In this document: one piece after another, positions 34,964-45,500 of the stretch
How positions within the stretch are numbered: position 1 is the first letter of the stretch
Layout of the letters: every line of letters begins with the position of its first letter
NCBI GenBank assembly: GCA_006386115.1
Contig: VFIW01000006.1
Location: 475,966-539,965, forward strand
Source of the DNA: Globisporangium splendens
Lineage: Eukaryota > Oomycota > Peronosporomycetes > Pythiales > Pythiaceae
Reading direction: 5' to 3'
DNA: 64,000 nt
Program-made: the position numbers and the translations under genes
Notes under the pieces: model-generated
Databases searched by the model: none
The model's input: the letters and a program-made list of their open reading frames with translations, nothing else
Told to the model about the DNA's origin: nothing

Positions 34964-37750
34964 TGATGCAGCTGCTGTCCGAGTTTGGCCAGCAATCAGG
35001 TCTGCACGTGCAACCAACGAAAAGTAGCTACATCTGTCTCAACACAGCAGTAGTCCAAGAACAAAGATGCGGCATTCCAATCCTGAAGCATGGAGAGACA
35101 GTGAGGCACCTTGGCGTCCAAATAGGAACCGGGAACATCACGCAGGCTAATTGGGAGGACCGCCTGCAAAAGCTCTGAACAAGATTGATTATCGCGGCCA
35201 GAGTCTCCAACAGTGTGGTGGGGAGAGTGCTTATACTGAATTCGGTCTTGCTGCCGTCGATTCTGTTCACTGCCGACTACATCAAGCCCCCAGCGAAGGT
35301 CGTGGACCAGCTAGTGAATCTACAAAAGCAATTTCTGTGGAAATCGACACTCGGCACAGACGGCACGAGGCACAAGGTGAGTCCTTCCCTGCTATACCTG
35401 CTGGTCAAGGAAGGAGGCATAGGTCTCTATTCAATACCTCTTGCAATAAAGCGACAAGCGATGCAGCGGACAACTCGGTGGCTACAGCGAGCGCGAGACA
35501 AGTATACAGAAGCTTGGCGTGAACAGGTTCATCAGGACAAAAGTCAAAGCTGGGGATGCTGCACGATCTCGCCCAAGGAGCGAAGCCAGCACGCACAGAC
35601 AAGGCTGTACCAGACGAACAATATCCACAGACTCGGGTGGGAGTACCTCGGTGAAGACCTGGTGGCTGCAGAGGGACGCAATCCCGCGTGGAAAGATGAT
35701 CTGAAGTGGCAAATGGAATCCTTGCTACCGACCGTGGACCTCGAGTGGAGATCAGACGGACGGGTAGGCGTATATTTTGGGAGAAAACCTGAGCAGACGA
35801 TACATCAGCTATCGGAAGAGACTCGAGCGTTCTGGCCATCCTTTCAGTGGAACGACAACCCTTGGATAATCGACAGCTAAGGCGAGCAGTACACGGTCAA
35901 AACGGTTTCTTTCCTGAAGGAATGCAATTTGGCCAGCTTCAACGTGAGACGGGAAGAAGAGCGAGTGTTCTCCGTGCGGCTACCAACCATGACGGCGACT
36001 CTCACGTTCAAACGAATGACCACCCTGCGAAAACTCGTAACCAGCATCATTCTATGCTCACCGGAGATAGAAATCGATGCAGGCAACCAGCAAATTAGTC
36101 AGCAGGAGCCGTGGAGCAGGAAGCACACAAAACAAGAGTACCAGTGGATCAGCAACGGCAAGGGAACCGCCATCGCGGTGCCAGTGTCGGAGAGGAGCCA
36201 CACGGACTACATTCAGGTGCAACGGCAAGCAAACGGAGTTCTCTGGACAGTGACCGACTGGACCGGGGATGCTACCTGTCAACAAGACGTGGCAATGATC
36301 GAAGAAGAAATAAAAACCGTGGGGTGGACATTCAAACCGCACCCGCTCACGACGCATTGTCCGTGGCTGGTGCACGAACGTACTCCCCCAAACAGCATCC
36401 AGAAGACAATTGACCGAGCAAGAACACGGAGGCTGCACAGCAAGTTGTATCAAGGTCTCGAAGGACGCATTGACAAGCTTAACGAAGTCGCGAAAACTGA
36501 TCAATGGCACAGTCATGTGCAGTGTCGACTACCAGCAGATCTATGGAAACAACGAGGATGTCTTACCCCGTATCAGATGTGGACAACATACCGGATTTCT
36601 ACGATGCAGCTCAACCTGCTCCATCCGGGAAGGATCGAGCCTTCTGCGTGCCCAAGCAATGCCGGATGTGGGGAGACAAAAGAAACTATCTCACACATTG
36701 TCTGGGGTTGCAAGCGAGCACAAGCCGCGTGGACGGCCTTCCTCGGACGATGGATGAGCTGAACATTGACAGAGCAAGCACTCAACCTCTTCCTGCCGCA
36801 TGTTGCTAGCCGCACAGCCCCGCCAGGTCAACGGTCTTTGCTCCGGAAATTGGAAAAGCACTTCGGGTTCATTACTCCGGAACACTCGACAGCACTACAG
36901 AAACTTTGGTTTATCGTCACATCAAGCATCCCAGTATTGCTATGGAGAACGAGAGTGGAAATAGTGCATGAACAGCAACACGTCACTATCGAAGAAAGTA
37001 CCCAGCGTGTGTGGACAGCGTGTGTGATGCAGGTGCGGGCTGTGGCTCATCGGGTGAGAAAGCTCCAAGGAGAAACGATCAATGCAACTTGCCTGAGCCA
37101 ACTGCCCAGCGTACTGGAGAGACAAGACTTGTCGCGCCAACTGGAAGCATGGAGGACGGCGCGTTTGTATTTCGATGGAGGTGCGCGCGGCAACCCAGGT
37201 CCAGGAGGCAGCGGTCGGGCACTCATCTTCCTGAATGAACGCAGCAATCGATTGGAACTCGAAGCGTAAATGGGACCGGAAGTCACGAGCAATTGGTGCG
37301 AATACAGCGCACTGAAAGATGGCCTGGCATACAGTGCACACTACCTCCAGCGCTATGAAGTCCAGTTGGAAGTCTTCGGAGATAGCCAAATGATTATCGC
37401 AACCCAGAACGGGTTCGCCTCAATACGCCAGACCAAGTTGCAGCCACTAGCAGTTCGGGTAAATCAAATCATCGTCAACTTTACGTGGACCTCCTGGAAT
37501 CACAAAAACGAGAACAAAACAAAATGGCCGATCTTCTCGCCAACATGGCAATGAGCTCCAGGACTGCGAAGATACTCACCGACGAATCGCGGGGAAAGGA
37601 TCAAATTCTTATGTTCCAAGTCGCAGCTCTACTCGACACTGATATCGGTGCCACACCGTCAAAACTTAGAAACACCTCACTCTCGGCAATGTTAATGAGA
37701 CTCAGGAATTCTTAAACTGTATGTAGATCACAAGTTAAATACAATTACCT

Positions 37751-38963
37751 TCTCTCTCTCAACGGTGTTCGTGCCTTGCTCGCCAAAAGGATGGGAGATT
37801 GTGAGAAAAACCGCGATGCCGATTAGCGAAGGAATTGCTGTGGCTGTTTATATACCAATCAGCTCGATTACGGCAGTAAACGCTGTTGATGTAGACTCAA
37901 CATTGTGCGTGCGATTACGGCAGGAGACGGTGCCAATATGGAGAATCAACATTGCGTGACTCGTCAAATTCACCAACCAGAACGGGTGCATTACTGTGTA
38001 AACTATATTACGAGCCTTGCACAGGCATGGTCAGGATTTAGGTTGGAAAAGTTTATGTAGATTTGTGAATGACTCGCGCACTATCCCTCTCCGGCCATCG
38101 TCGTCATAATACGATTTATGAATTCGGAGCATCTCCAACAGTGCTGCCATTCTATTCCCACTGCATCCACATAGAAAGTACGTTTCTATTTGTAGCATAG
38201 CTCTGTAGCAGTGTTCAAGCCACAAACATGGCTATTCTGCTGTCAAACACTTGATTGAGGCATCGAGAATGGACCTATCCGTTGGACAGTAGTGGGTGAA
38301 CGAACTCTTGGAAGAAGATGAAGAAGAGGAAATGATGATCGAGCTGTTGTTCAACTAGCGGCCACCTGGAGCAGGTGTAAAGCGACGTCCGGGCGGTTCG
38401 CATCCGGTCGGTCATCGACTAAGCGGCGCAATTACCATGAGCGTCACATTCGTCTTCTCGAGCAGAGTACTTTGTCTTCGTGCGGCTTGTAGTTTGCACC
38501 GCGTGTCTTCAACGTCGTGGCGCTGCTCACCATTTTTCGGACCGAACGTTTTTTGCAATGTGTATTTGCAGAGCCAAATTTGTCCGCAAATTTAGCTTTT
38601 CCTGCCTCTATTCTATTTCCATCAGTGCGATGGAAGTAGTGGTGGAAGTCCCAATGCTAAACTTTGGGCTAAATATAGCATTACCTTGAAAATAGCAGCA
38701 CTGTTGGAGATACTGTCAGGGTTGTGTATTCCGCTCAGTGACCACTCCTTCTGTTTCTCGACTCGGTCTAAAGTGTCGGACCGAAAGTCACGTCATCTCT
38801 GTATGTGGCCACCAATTACTGCGCTCGCTCGTTATGCTGCAGTAATCGAGGCGATTGGTATATACTTTTTTCTGTTGGCATCCTTTGTGAGTCCGAAACT
38901 GATCTGGGCATCTGCGCTGCACCAACCACTACCCACGAGCTCAGTCTCCCAAGTCACAACGTA
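37751..38963. other. Spacer between LINE family 2 and the SDR gene
   Basis: About 1.2 kb with no supported gene. A run of alternating short frames is present but without domains. Sequence close to 38964 is the promoter of the dehydrogenase. Confidence 0.35.
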
Positions 38964-38987
38964 GCTCATTTCCAAATTTCCTCACTC
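38964..38987 (+). promoter_or_regulatory. Oomycete Inr/FPR-type core promoter of the SDR gene
   Basis: GCTCATTTCCAAATTT followed by CCTCACTC, starting 42 bp before the ATG at 39006, closely fits the published oomycete initiator (GCTCATTYYNCAWTTT) plus the pyrimidine-rich flanking region. It should mark the transcription start. Confidence 0.7.
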
Positions 38988-39005
38988 TCGATCGGATTCT
39001 TCAGT

Positions 39006-39977
39006 ATGAGCGGCGCGAAGAAGACAGAGGTCCCCGACAAGTGGGACGCCACCAAGATCCCTTCGCTCAAGGGCAAGGTCGCCATCGTCACGGGCGGCAA
39101 CTCGGGGATCGGCTACGAGACGGCGCTCGAACTAGCGCGCAAAGGAGCCAACATCGTGCTCGCATGCCGAAGCGAAGAGCGCGGCAAAGACGCCGAGGCA
39201 AAGATTCGCGATGCGATTGGTGGAACACCAGAGGTCGGCAAGGTCGCGTTCGCGAAACTCGATGTCAGCAGCTTGAAGAGTGTCCAGGAGTTTAGCGACT
39301 GGTTCCTGACCACCTACGATCGCCTCAATATCTTAGTGAACAACGCCGGCATCATGGCCGTGCCGTACTCGCTGACCGTTGACGGCTACGAGAGCCAATT
39401 TGCGACGAACCACTTGGGCCACTTCGCGTTGACTGCGCGCCTCTTTGATTTGCTTCAGAAGAGTGCGCCGTCGCGGATCGTCAATGTGAGCAGCGGAAGG
39501 CACCGTGCGAGTAAGTTCAACGAGGACGAGATCATGATGCCAGAAGAAAAGTACAGCACACTTGGCGCCTACGCAGACAGCAAATTTTGCAACATGCTGT
39601 TCACGAAAGAGCTGGACCGTCGTATTAAGGCTGCGGGAATTGTCGGTGTGACGGCAACGGCATGCCACCCTGGATCCACGATGTCCAACTTGTTTGCGGC
39701 GCCATCAACAGAGAATGGGTTCTGGCTGAGATTGATGTGGAAGATTATTCAGATCTTGCCACTCTTTCAGGATAGTGCGATGGGCGCGCTTCCAACGCTG
39801 TACGCAGCCGCTGCGCCGAATGTGCAGGGAGGCGACCACTTCGGTCCCAAGCACGGCATGTGGGGACATCCAAATTTGGAAGCCCCATCGAAGGAATGCG
39901 AATCCGAGAGCGCGGCGAAGAAACTCTGGACTTTCAGTGAAAAGCTTTCAAAGTTGCCGTTCGATATCAGCAGGTAA
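39006..39977 (+). CDS. Short-chain dehydrogenase/reductase, retinol dehydrogenase-like
   Basis: Single exon, 323 residues. The classical SDR signatures are present: NAD(P)-binding TGGNSGIG (residues ~29-36), NNAG (~114), the catalytic Ser in NVSSG (~160) and the YxxxK pair as YADSK (~190). The Arg after the second strand (ACRSEER) suggests NADP(H) preference. The overall form, with a C-terminal helical extension ending near FDISR, matches the RDH11-14/WWOX-type SDRs that reduce or oxidise lipid aldehydes and retinoid-like substrates. The real substrate cannot be told. A hydrophobic stretch near FWLRLMWKIIQILPLF may attach to membranes. The start is fixed by the initiator 42 bp upstream, although the frame stays open farther 5'. 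Confidence 0.9.
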   Translation: MSGAKKTEVPDKWDATKIPSLKGKVAIVTGGNSGIGYETALELARKGANIVLACRSEERGKDAEAKIRDAIGGTPEVGKVAFAKLDVSSLKSVQEFSDWFLTTYDRLNILVNNAGIMAVPYSLTVDGYESQFATNHLGHFALTARLFDLLQKSAPSRIVNVSSGRHRASKFNEDEIMMPEEKYSTLGAYADSKFCNMLFTKELDRRIKAAGIVGVTATACHPGSTMSNLFAAPSTENGFWLRLMWKIIQILPLFQDSAMGALPTLYAAAAPNVQGGDHFGPKHGMWGHPNLEAPSKECESESAAKKLWTFSEKLSKLPFDISR

Positions 39978-40380
39978 GCTGAAAAGCAGTTGCATTTTGA
40001 CGTTGTTCGTCACCAATCCGCGCTGGTAGGCAATAAAAGAAAGGAACGGATACAGCAATAGCAAAGCATGCTTGACCTATTCATCTTGGATAATTCGCTT
40101 TCTAACTTGGTTCTTAGTTTACGCCCCTCCACTCAAAGAATCTCACTGAGCCGCGACGTTCGCAACACACTAACGCCTCCTTCGCAACTCCGCGATACAC
40201 AGAGTTGGGATCGTTATCTGCAATGTCAAGGTATTCGTTAGAGTGTTAGATCAAATACAGGCTTGAATCTGTCCATTTTCAACAGAGGGTGCATGGTCAC
40301 AAACAGCTACTTTCGTTTTGTCCACGATTAGTACACAAGTGATTGATGCATGTTTAAGTGTGTCATAGCGACAGAGAAGT
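39978..40380. other. SDR 3' flank
   Basis: 403 bp of non-coding sequence between the SDR stop and LINE copy G. It contains an AATAAA-like signal (caataaaag) near 40031. No gene is seen. Confidence 0.4.
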
Positions 40381-41712
40381 CTTTATCTTTATAAGGTGAG
40401 GTATATTTTGGTTCATCGTTGTGACCTACAATATCCATTCTCCTAACTACTCTTCATTGCGAATTTCATACAGGAGTGTAAATGTGTCTATAGCGCGGAT
40501 TGCAATAGATCACTTCTGAATGCTAAATAATCTTTGACCAGGATGGCATGTTCTCTTGGTCCTATGTGAGGCTGCCTTGTGTTGTCCAACGACCTTGGGT
40601 CTTCCGAACTTCGCATAAGCCAATGCATAACGTCGTTGTCAAGATCCTGGGTGAGATTGTTGAAAGCAGCTCGATGAGTTGGGAAGTGAACCTGCGTTGA
40701 GGTTCTGGTGTCCATGGCTAGGTTGGCGGCTGAGTACGCCATCTTGTTGAAGGCACGGTAGTGATGGTACCATCCTCGGATGTCGATGCAATCCGCGAGT
40801 CGTCGACTTGTATGGTATAAACGTGCCAATCGGTGCTGTCGAGGGGACCGATGCATTCGCTGTTGGGAGATAATCAGTGCACTGTCTCCAATCACGTACA
40901 ACGGTTCGAAGTGACTGTGTTGGGCTTCTCGGAGTCCATGTATGAGACCCCAGTACTCGGCAAAGTTGTTGGTCGTGTCCTTCCTGCTATACGCCATGCT
41001 CGCGGCCCAAATTAAACTGGCTGTGTGCGAGTCCTTGTGGACACGCACGATAATGGATCCAGTCCCTCCTGGTCCTGGATTGCCGCGTGATCCACCATCG
41101 AAAAACAACAGGTAAACGCTGCGAGTATCATTTGGAGTCAAGGGGGTGGCGTCGGTTTGGCTGAGAAAGCAGTCGACATATGCTTTGAGAACTGCTGCAA
41201 CCGTGTGACCGTCCGAGTCTCCAGCTTGCGCTTCAGCGAGTCGTGTGAGGTTTCGCATTCCTACCTCTAATCTGGTCATCATGATCGCCATCTCAGCAGT
41301 CGATTCGATTGGATCCGAATCCATGCGTCGCAGATGCGCACACCAAATGGCTTGTATGAGTGACGCGCTCATATGTCGCCACAGCATGTGTGCGGCGGGA
41401 TAGAGATGGTCTTGGAGATGTTCATTGGAGAACTTGTGTCCGATAATGCGTCTCTTGATCGTGGTCCGTGCATGCCTTGGAGTATGTGGTAGATCCAGAC
41501 TGAAGATCCAGATTGCGGGGTCGTGACCAGGAGTGATTCCGATCTTCGCTCATAGCGCATAAAAGTAGTTCCACACGAGTCTGGCTTTCGGACACTCCCA
41601 GAATAGATGTTGAACAGAAGATTGGACAACTTGGGAGCATTCGGGATTCGAGTAGGATAGATCAGCTTTCTCATAGTTCCACATGGAGAGTCGGTTGGCT
41701 TTCAGCCGGAGG
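40381..41712 (-). mobile_element. LINE family 1, copy G, 5' truncated
   Basis: Minus-strand copy with the tail at 40381 (intron unit 40396-40473, acceptor ATACAG) and the 5' break at about 41712, within the region encoding RLKANRLSM. No convincing target duplication is present (left flank gacagagaagt, right flank gctgcaagttc), so the insertion was accompanied by deletion or later rearrangement. Confidence 0.9.
40488..41674 (-). pseudogene. LINE copy G: zinc region and RNase H, one nonsense mutation
   Basis: RNase H is fully open (FFDGGSRGNPGPGG, NNFAEYWGL, VIGDSALI, KMAYSAANLAM). The fourth acidic residue has become Tyr: MADSA in the other copies is MAYSA here, so catalysis is probably lost. 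Upstream, TGA at 41550-41552 replaces the Trp codon of the YALWAKIG motif. Confidence 0.82.
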
Positions 41713-42077
41713 CTGCAAGTTCTGTTGGTGCCTTTGGTGTATCGGACCGAGCGCTGGTCGACTCAAGAGGAGATTCCAGCAAATGTACGTTCAAGCGTCG
41801 CTCCTGTGGCCAGGCATCATCTTCACTTTGTTGGGGTGTGGCGTCCTGTTATTTTTGAGTGTCGGCACTACTCTGCGTGGCGGAAAAGGAGAGCAGCAGA
41901 TGCAGGAGCGCACTCGACGCGATGCTGAACCAGCGCAGGCACCCTCCATTCATTCTCAACGTGGCGCTCAATCACACGGTGGATGGGGAAGAGAAAGGGT
42001 ATTTGCTGGAGGAGTTCGTCGTCCAAATCGCGAATCTCGAGAGCACAACGCAGAAAAAGACGCAGTTGACGATTTGA
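41713..42077 (+). pseudogene. 5'-truncated gene fragment with one membrane segment
   Basis: Directly after the 5' break of LINE copy G the plus strand reads PLVYRTERWSTQEEIPANVR, then in another frame a hydrophobic helix (WPGIIFTLLGCGVLLFLSVG), then LNQRRHPPFILNVALNHTV and EEKGYLLEEFVVQIANLE ending TQLTI and TGA. The pieces read like one membrane protein whose 5' part is missing, with small frame changes or unplaced introns. I do not recognise the family. The LINE probably removed or displaced the start. Confidence 0.4.
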
Positions 42078-42541
42078 GCAAGAGTGCACATGGTGAGAAA
42101 GGTGCAACCCTGATACTCGTTTTCATATCATATTCAAAGTCCTATCCTTCGACCATGGCACAACCATCCGCATCATATTTCGAGTGAAGACACGAGCAGC
42201 AAAGCCAACTGCCAGTGAACAGCTGATGCGCTTTCCCAGGCGCGCAGATAAATAGACAAAAGTTACTTGCATTTATATGTCATCGTTGTTCTCTCTTTCT
42301 CTCTTGTGTGAGGCAATCACTGTCAGAATCTTCATGGCGACTCTTTTGTGTTTGTTGCTATTGCGCTAATCTGTCACGATAACCCTTTCCGTCGAGGGCT
42401 ATCAGCACACCAACACATCCAACGTCATCATGGCTAGAGACACGACAGCAACACTGTCGCCACGCTTTTGGATCCATCACCAATTGCACGACGACAGAGT
42501 ACCCCAAGTCTCCACCCGCGCTCCGAGCTCCTCACGACGAC
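42078..42541. other. Spacer
   Basis: 464 bp between the truncated fragment and the 3' end of the WH2 gene. No gene or structured element was seen. Confidence 0.35.
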
Positions 42542-45500
42542 TTAATCCCAATCGTCGTCCGAATCGTCGTCGTCGGAATGGGCTTCTTCGTACTCGACAT
42601 GAATCCGGCGCGATGCCATCGCATTCGTGATCGCATCATTGATCGAGCCACCTGCAGCTAGAGTTGGCGGTGGCGGTGGAGGAGCCGCCCCTGCTGATCG
42701 TGGCTCAGAAAGTGAAGCTGCGGACGGCGGAGCCGCATCAGGCGCGTCCGTAGTTTTCCGGAGCTCGGTACCCTTGCGAATCGCAGCAAGCAGGTCACCA
42801 CGACCGCCTCCAAAGATATTGGGTCGCGGAGGCAAGCCAGTGATGGCTGGCTTCGGAGCAGCTGCCATCGCGACAGAAGCAGGTGGCGCTCCTGACATGA
42901 ATGACTCGGACGGAGCGTGGCTAGCAGTGGAGCTGGGCCGTCTCGATACCTTGCGCGTAGTAGACTCCGATGCTGCAAACAAGTCTCGATGCGATGGCTT
43001 TCGTGATTTCTTCATGCTGTTCGGTTCTTCCTTCGGCGCTTCAGGCAGCTGTGTCGATGGACGCGATCGTTGCTGCTGCTGCATTCGATTCGAAGAAACC
43101 ACTGACGAGGTATCCGAGTCAAAGTCGGAATCGCCGTCGTCCGAGTCCTCCGTTGCAAAGAGTTGCTTCGTTGTTCTGGTGACACCATTGGTCTGGGAGC
43201 GACGCGGTTTCTGAACCGGGCTCACTGCCACCATTGTATTATGCTGTTGAGACGCTTTTCGGGATAACGTTGAGCTGCTGGGTGCGCTGTTGACTTCATC
43301 ATGGCCGAGCTCGCCACACAAAGCTCGTGCAAACGGTCCGTCAATGTGGAACTCGAACAAGAATCGCTGATTCGAGACCATCCCCGGCACAGCTACCAAC
43401 TGCTGCAAGTACTGCACCAACTCGAGCGCGCGCTTTTGCATATTCTCCGGCTTGATATTGTTGCGCAGTCGATGCTTGGACGGGAATTTCGGAAACGTAG
43501 TCGTCCCTGTAAACTCGGTCGTTAGCCGTGCGTGAATCATATCCAACTCATTGTACGAGTACGTGAAGGAATGCTCCATGGCGCCGAGTCGGAAAGCAAA
43601 CGTGAAAAAGCCCGTGGGTTTTTTGCCCTCGTTCTGTACAATCGACGACACAAACGCGACTGAGACGCGGGAGGGAACCTGCTGAATCGGAGTCGCCGTA
43701 GAAACACTCGATGTCGTGCTGTTTGACTTGTCTGTTTTCACACAAGAAAAAGTTAGCATATTGGCTTTCGTAGTTTCATCATCTCCACCATTGTAAAGCA
43801 TTTGCAACATATAGCAGAACGCACCATTTGCAGATCTTGACATGTCGGTGGATTCGTTTTCGTCAATATCATCATCATCGTCACGGAACCCACGACCCGT
43901 CGTCCTCGTTGGTCGTGATGGTTCGACATTGCTGCTATGAGAGCTCGTAGGCGTCGTGGAACTGTGTCGATCCGTTTTTCGTCCATTCGCTGCCGCTCGC
44001 TTTTGTGTTGCTGCTGCAGCAGAGTTGTCACGTGATTTGGCGCCAAAAAAGCCACCGTCCGAGTCGTCACTTTCACTGCTACTGTCATCGAACAGTCCTT
44101 TGCGTCCGTTTGTCGTAGATTTGGTCGTCACGGTGTGATCACCACTGCTGATTGCTTTCTGCAGCAGCTCCTTGCCTTCTGCACTCAACTGGGTATCTCG
44201 CTTACGATTGCGGACATTCTTCGTTTCTCGCTTCACTGGACTCACATTCTCTCCGCTCATCTCGTCCAATGTATCTCCTCGACGTATCGCCGCCAAACTC
44301 GCTGCAAATACATCGTTGATATCTCTCTCAGCAGCTACCGGAGTCGATTTCTTTGACTTGCGCTCCTTCGTAGTTGATAGAGTACTACTAAAGGTCGAAT
44401 CCATCGAGTCTCGTCGCGTTGTTGCTTTCGGTCGACCGCCACTCAGGATCGCCGCGAGATTGTCCTGAATGCCATGTTTGTCTCGATCGACACCGGAAAG
44501 TCGTCGTTGGCTCGTAGAAAACGAGGCGCGGGATATTGAGCTACGTCGAAGGGCATCATCATTGCCATTGTCGAAAGCATCATCGTCATCGTACAGCGAG
44601 CCACGTCGAAAGCTTCCTGTGCGAGACAAACGCGTATTGTCATCTTGCTGGACGTCGACAAATCCCGAACGGGTGGAGAGTGGTGGTGGTGGCGGTGGAA
44701 TGAAACTGGAGCGCGAGGACTGCTGCTGCATCATCATCATCATGGGGTGCGGTGGTGGCGGTGGAGGTGGCGGCACAAAGCTGGAACTTCGTCTCTCTCG
44801 TCCGTTGCTAGGAGCATTCTTCAAATGCGACGATGACGCAGAATGGCCGGACGAAAACATCGAATTCGACGACACCGACGAGCTGTCCGATGGGTTCTCG
44901 AGTGACGATTCGCTGCTTGACGATCCCAGACGCGTGCGATCTTTTGAGCTCGAGTGGCCATGGCGGTGCGGAGTCGTACTCCCAGGAGCAGCCTCAATGA
45001 CTATATAATTACACAAAAATACACAAACATGAGCTTTCATATCGTCCATTGTGCAAAGTATACAACGTACATTGCCCAGGAAGCGGCAGCTCGACGCGCA
45101 CACGCGACTTGGTTTCCACGATCTTCGTCTGCAGCGGCTGCACATTCTCCAACTTCCCACCAGCGCCTTCTTCGATACGCTTCCGGTACGCAGCCTTGTT
45201 GACGCGTCCCACTGTCGGCGCATACTGTTTTCGCAGCCGCTGTTTGCGTTTCTCCAGTATTCTCATCGTATCGTCGTCCAGGGATCCGAGACCATCGACA
45301 CGTTCGAGCGGCGTCATGTTGTTAATCTCTTCCTCGCGCGCCAGCAACCGCAGTTTCTCATCTTCCATCTCCTTCATCTTCTTTTCGCGCCACTTGCGCA
45401 GTTTCTCCTCATGTTCGGCTTGCAGACGCTTCTCCTCTTTACGCACGCGGCGGCGTTCACGGCGCACTTCCTCACCCGCCGCGCTCTGCGGATCCAGGAC

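Larger units (their letters stand above)
34079..37715 (+). pseudogene. LINE family 2 polyprotein: RT, zinc region, RNase H, with stops and frameshifts
   Basis: RT motifs in order: VIPLRKKGD, LDYRLITLLTTTYK, AQQGFV, AMLDFMKAYDTLDR, GIRQGCP, and the catalytic box as FVDD (TFVDDSAVFL) in place of F/YADD. A frameshift lies near 34380 and another after GIRQGCP near 34670. Downstream are TAA 35878-35880 (WIIDS-stop-GEQYTVK), a zinc-binding region (CGETKETISHIVWGCKRAQAAW positions), TGA 36760-36762 (GRWMS-stop-TLTEQ), and RNase H (YFDGGARGNPGPGGSG) with TAA 37267-37269 (LELEA-stop-MGPEV) before NWCEYSAL and FGDSQM. A last frame change near 37510 leads to MADLLANMAM. The element is not functional. 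Confidence 0.82.
34045..37750 (+). mobile_element. Second non-LTR retrotransposon (LINE family 2), decayed, 5' end lost
   Basis: Plus-strand element head-to-head with copy D. It starts inside the RT domain (about GGVNSLNNGFYKD) and ends after an RNase H domain near 37715-37750. It differs clearly in sequence from family 1 but has the same domain order. It contains LINE family 1 copy F at 34848-34963. Confidence 0.85.
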
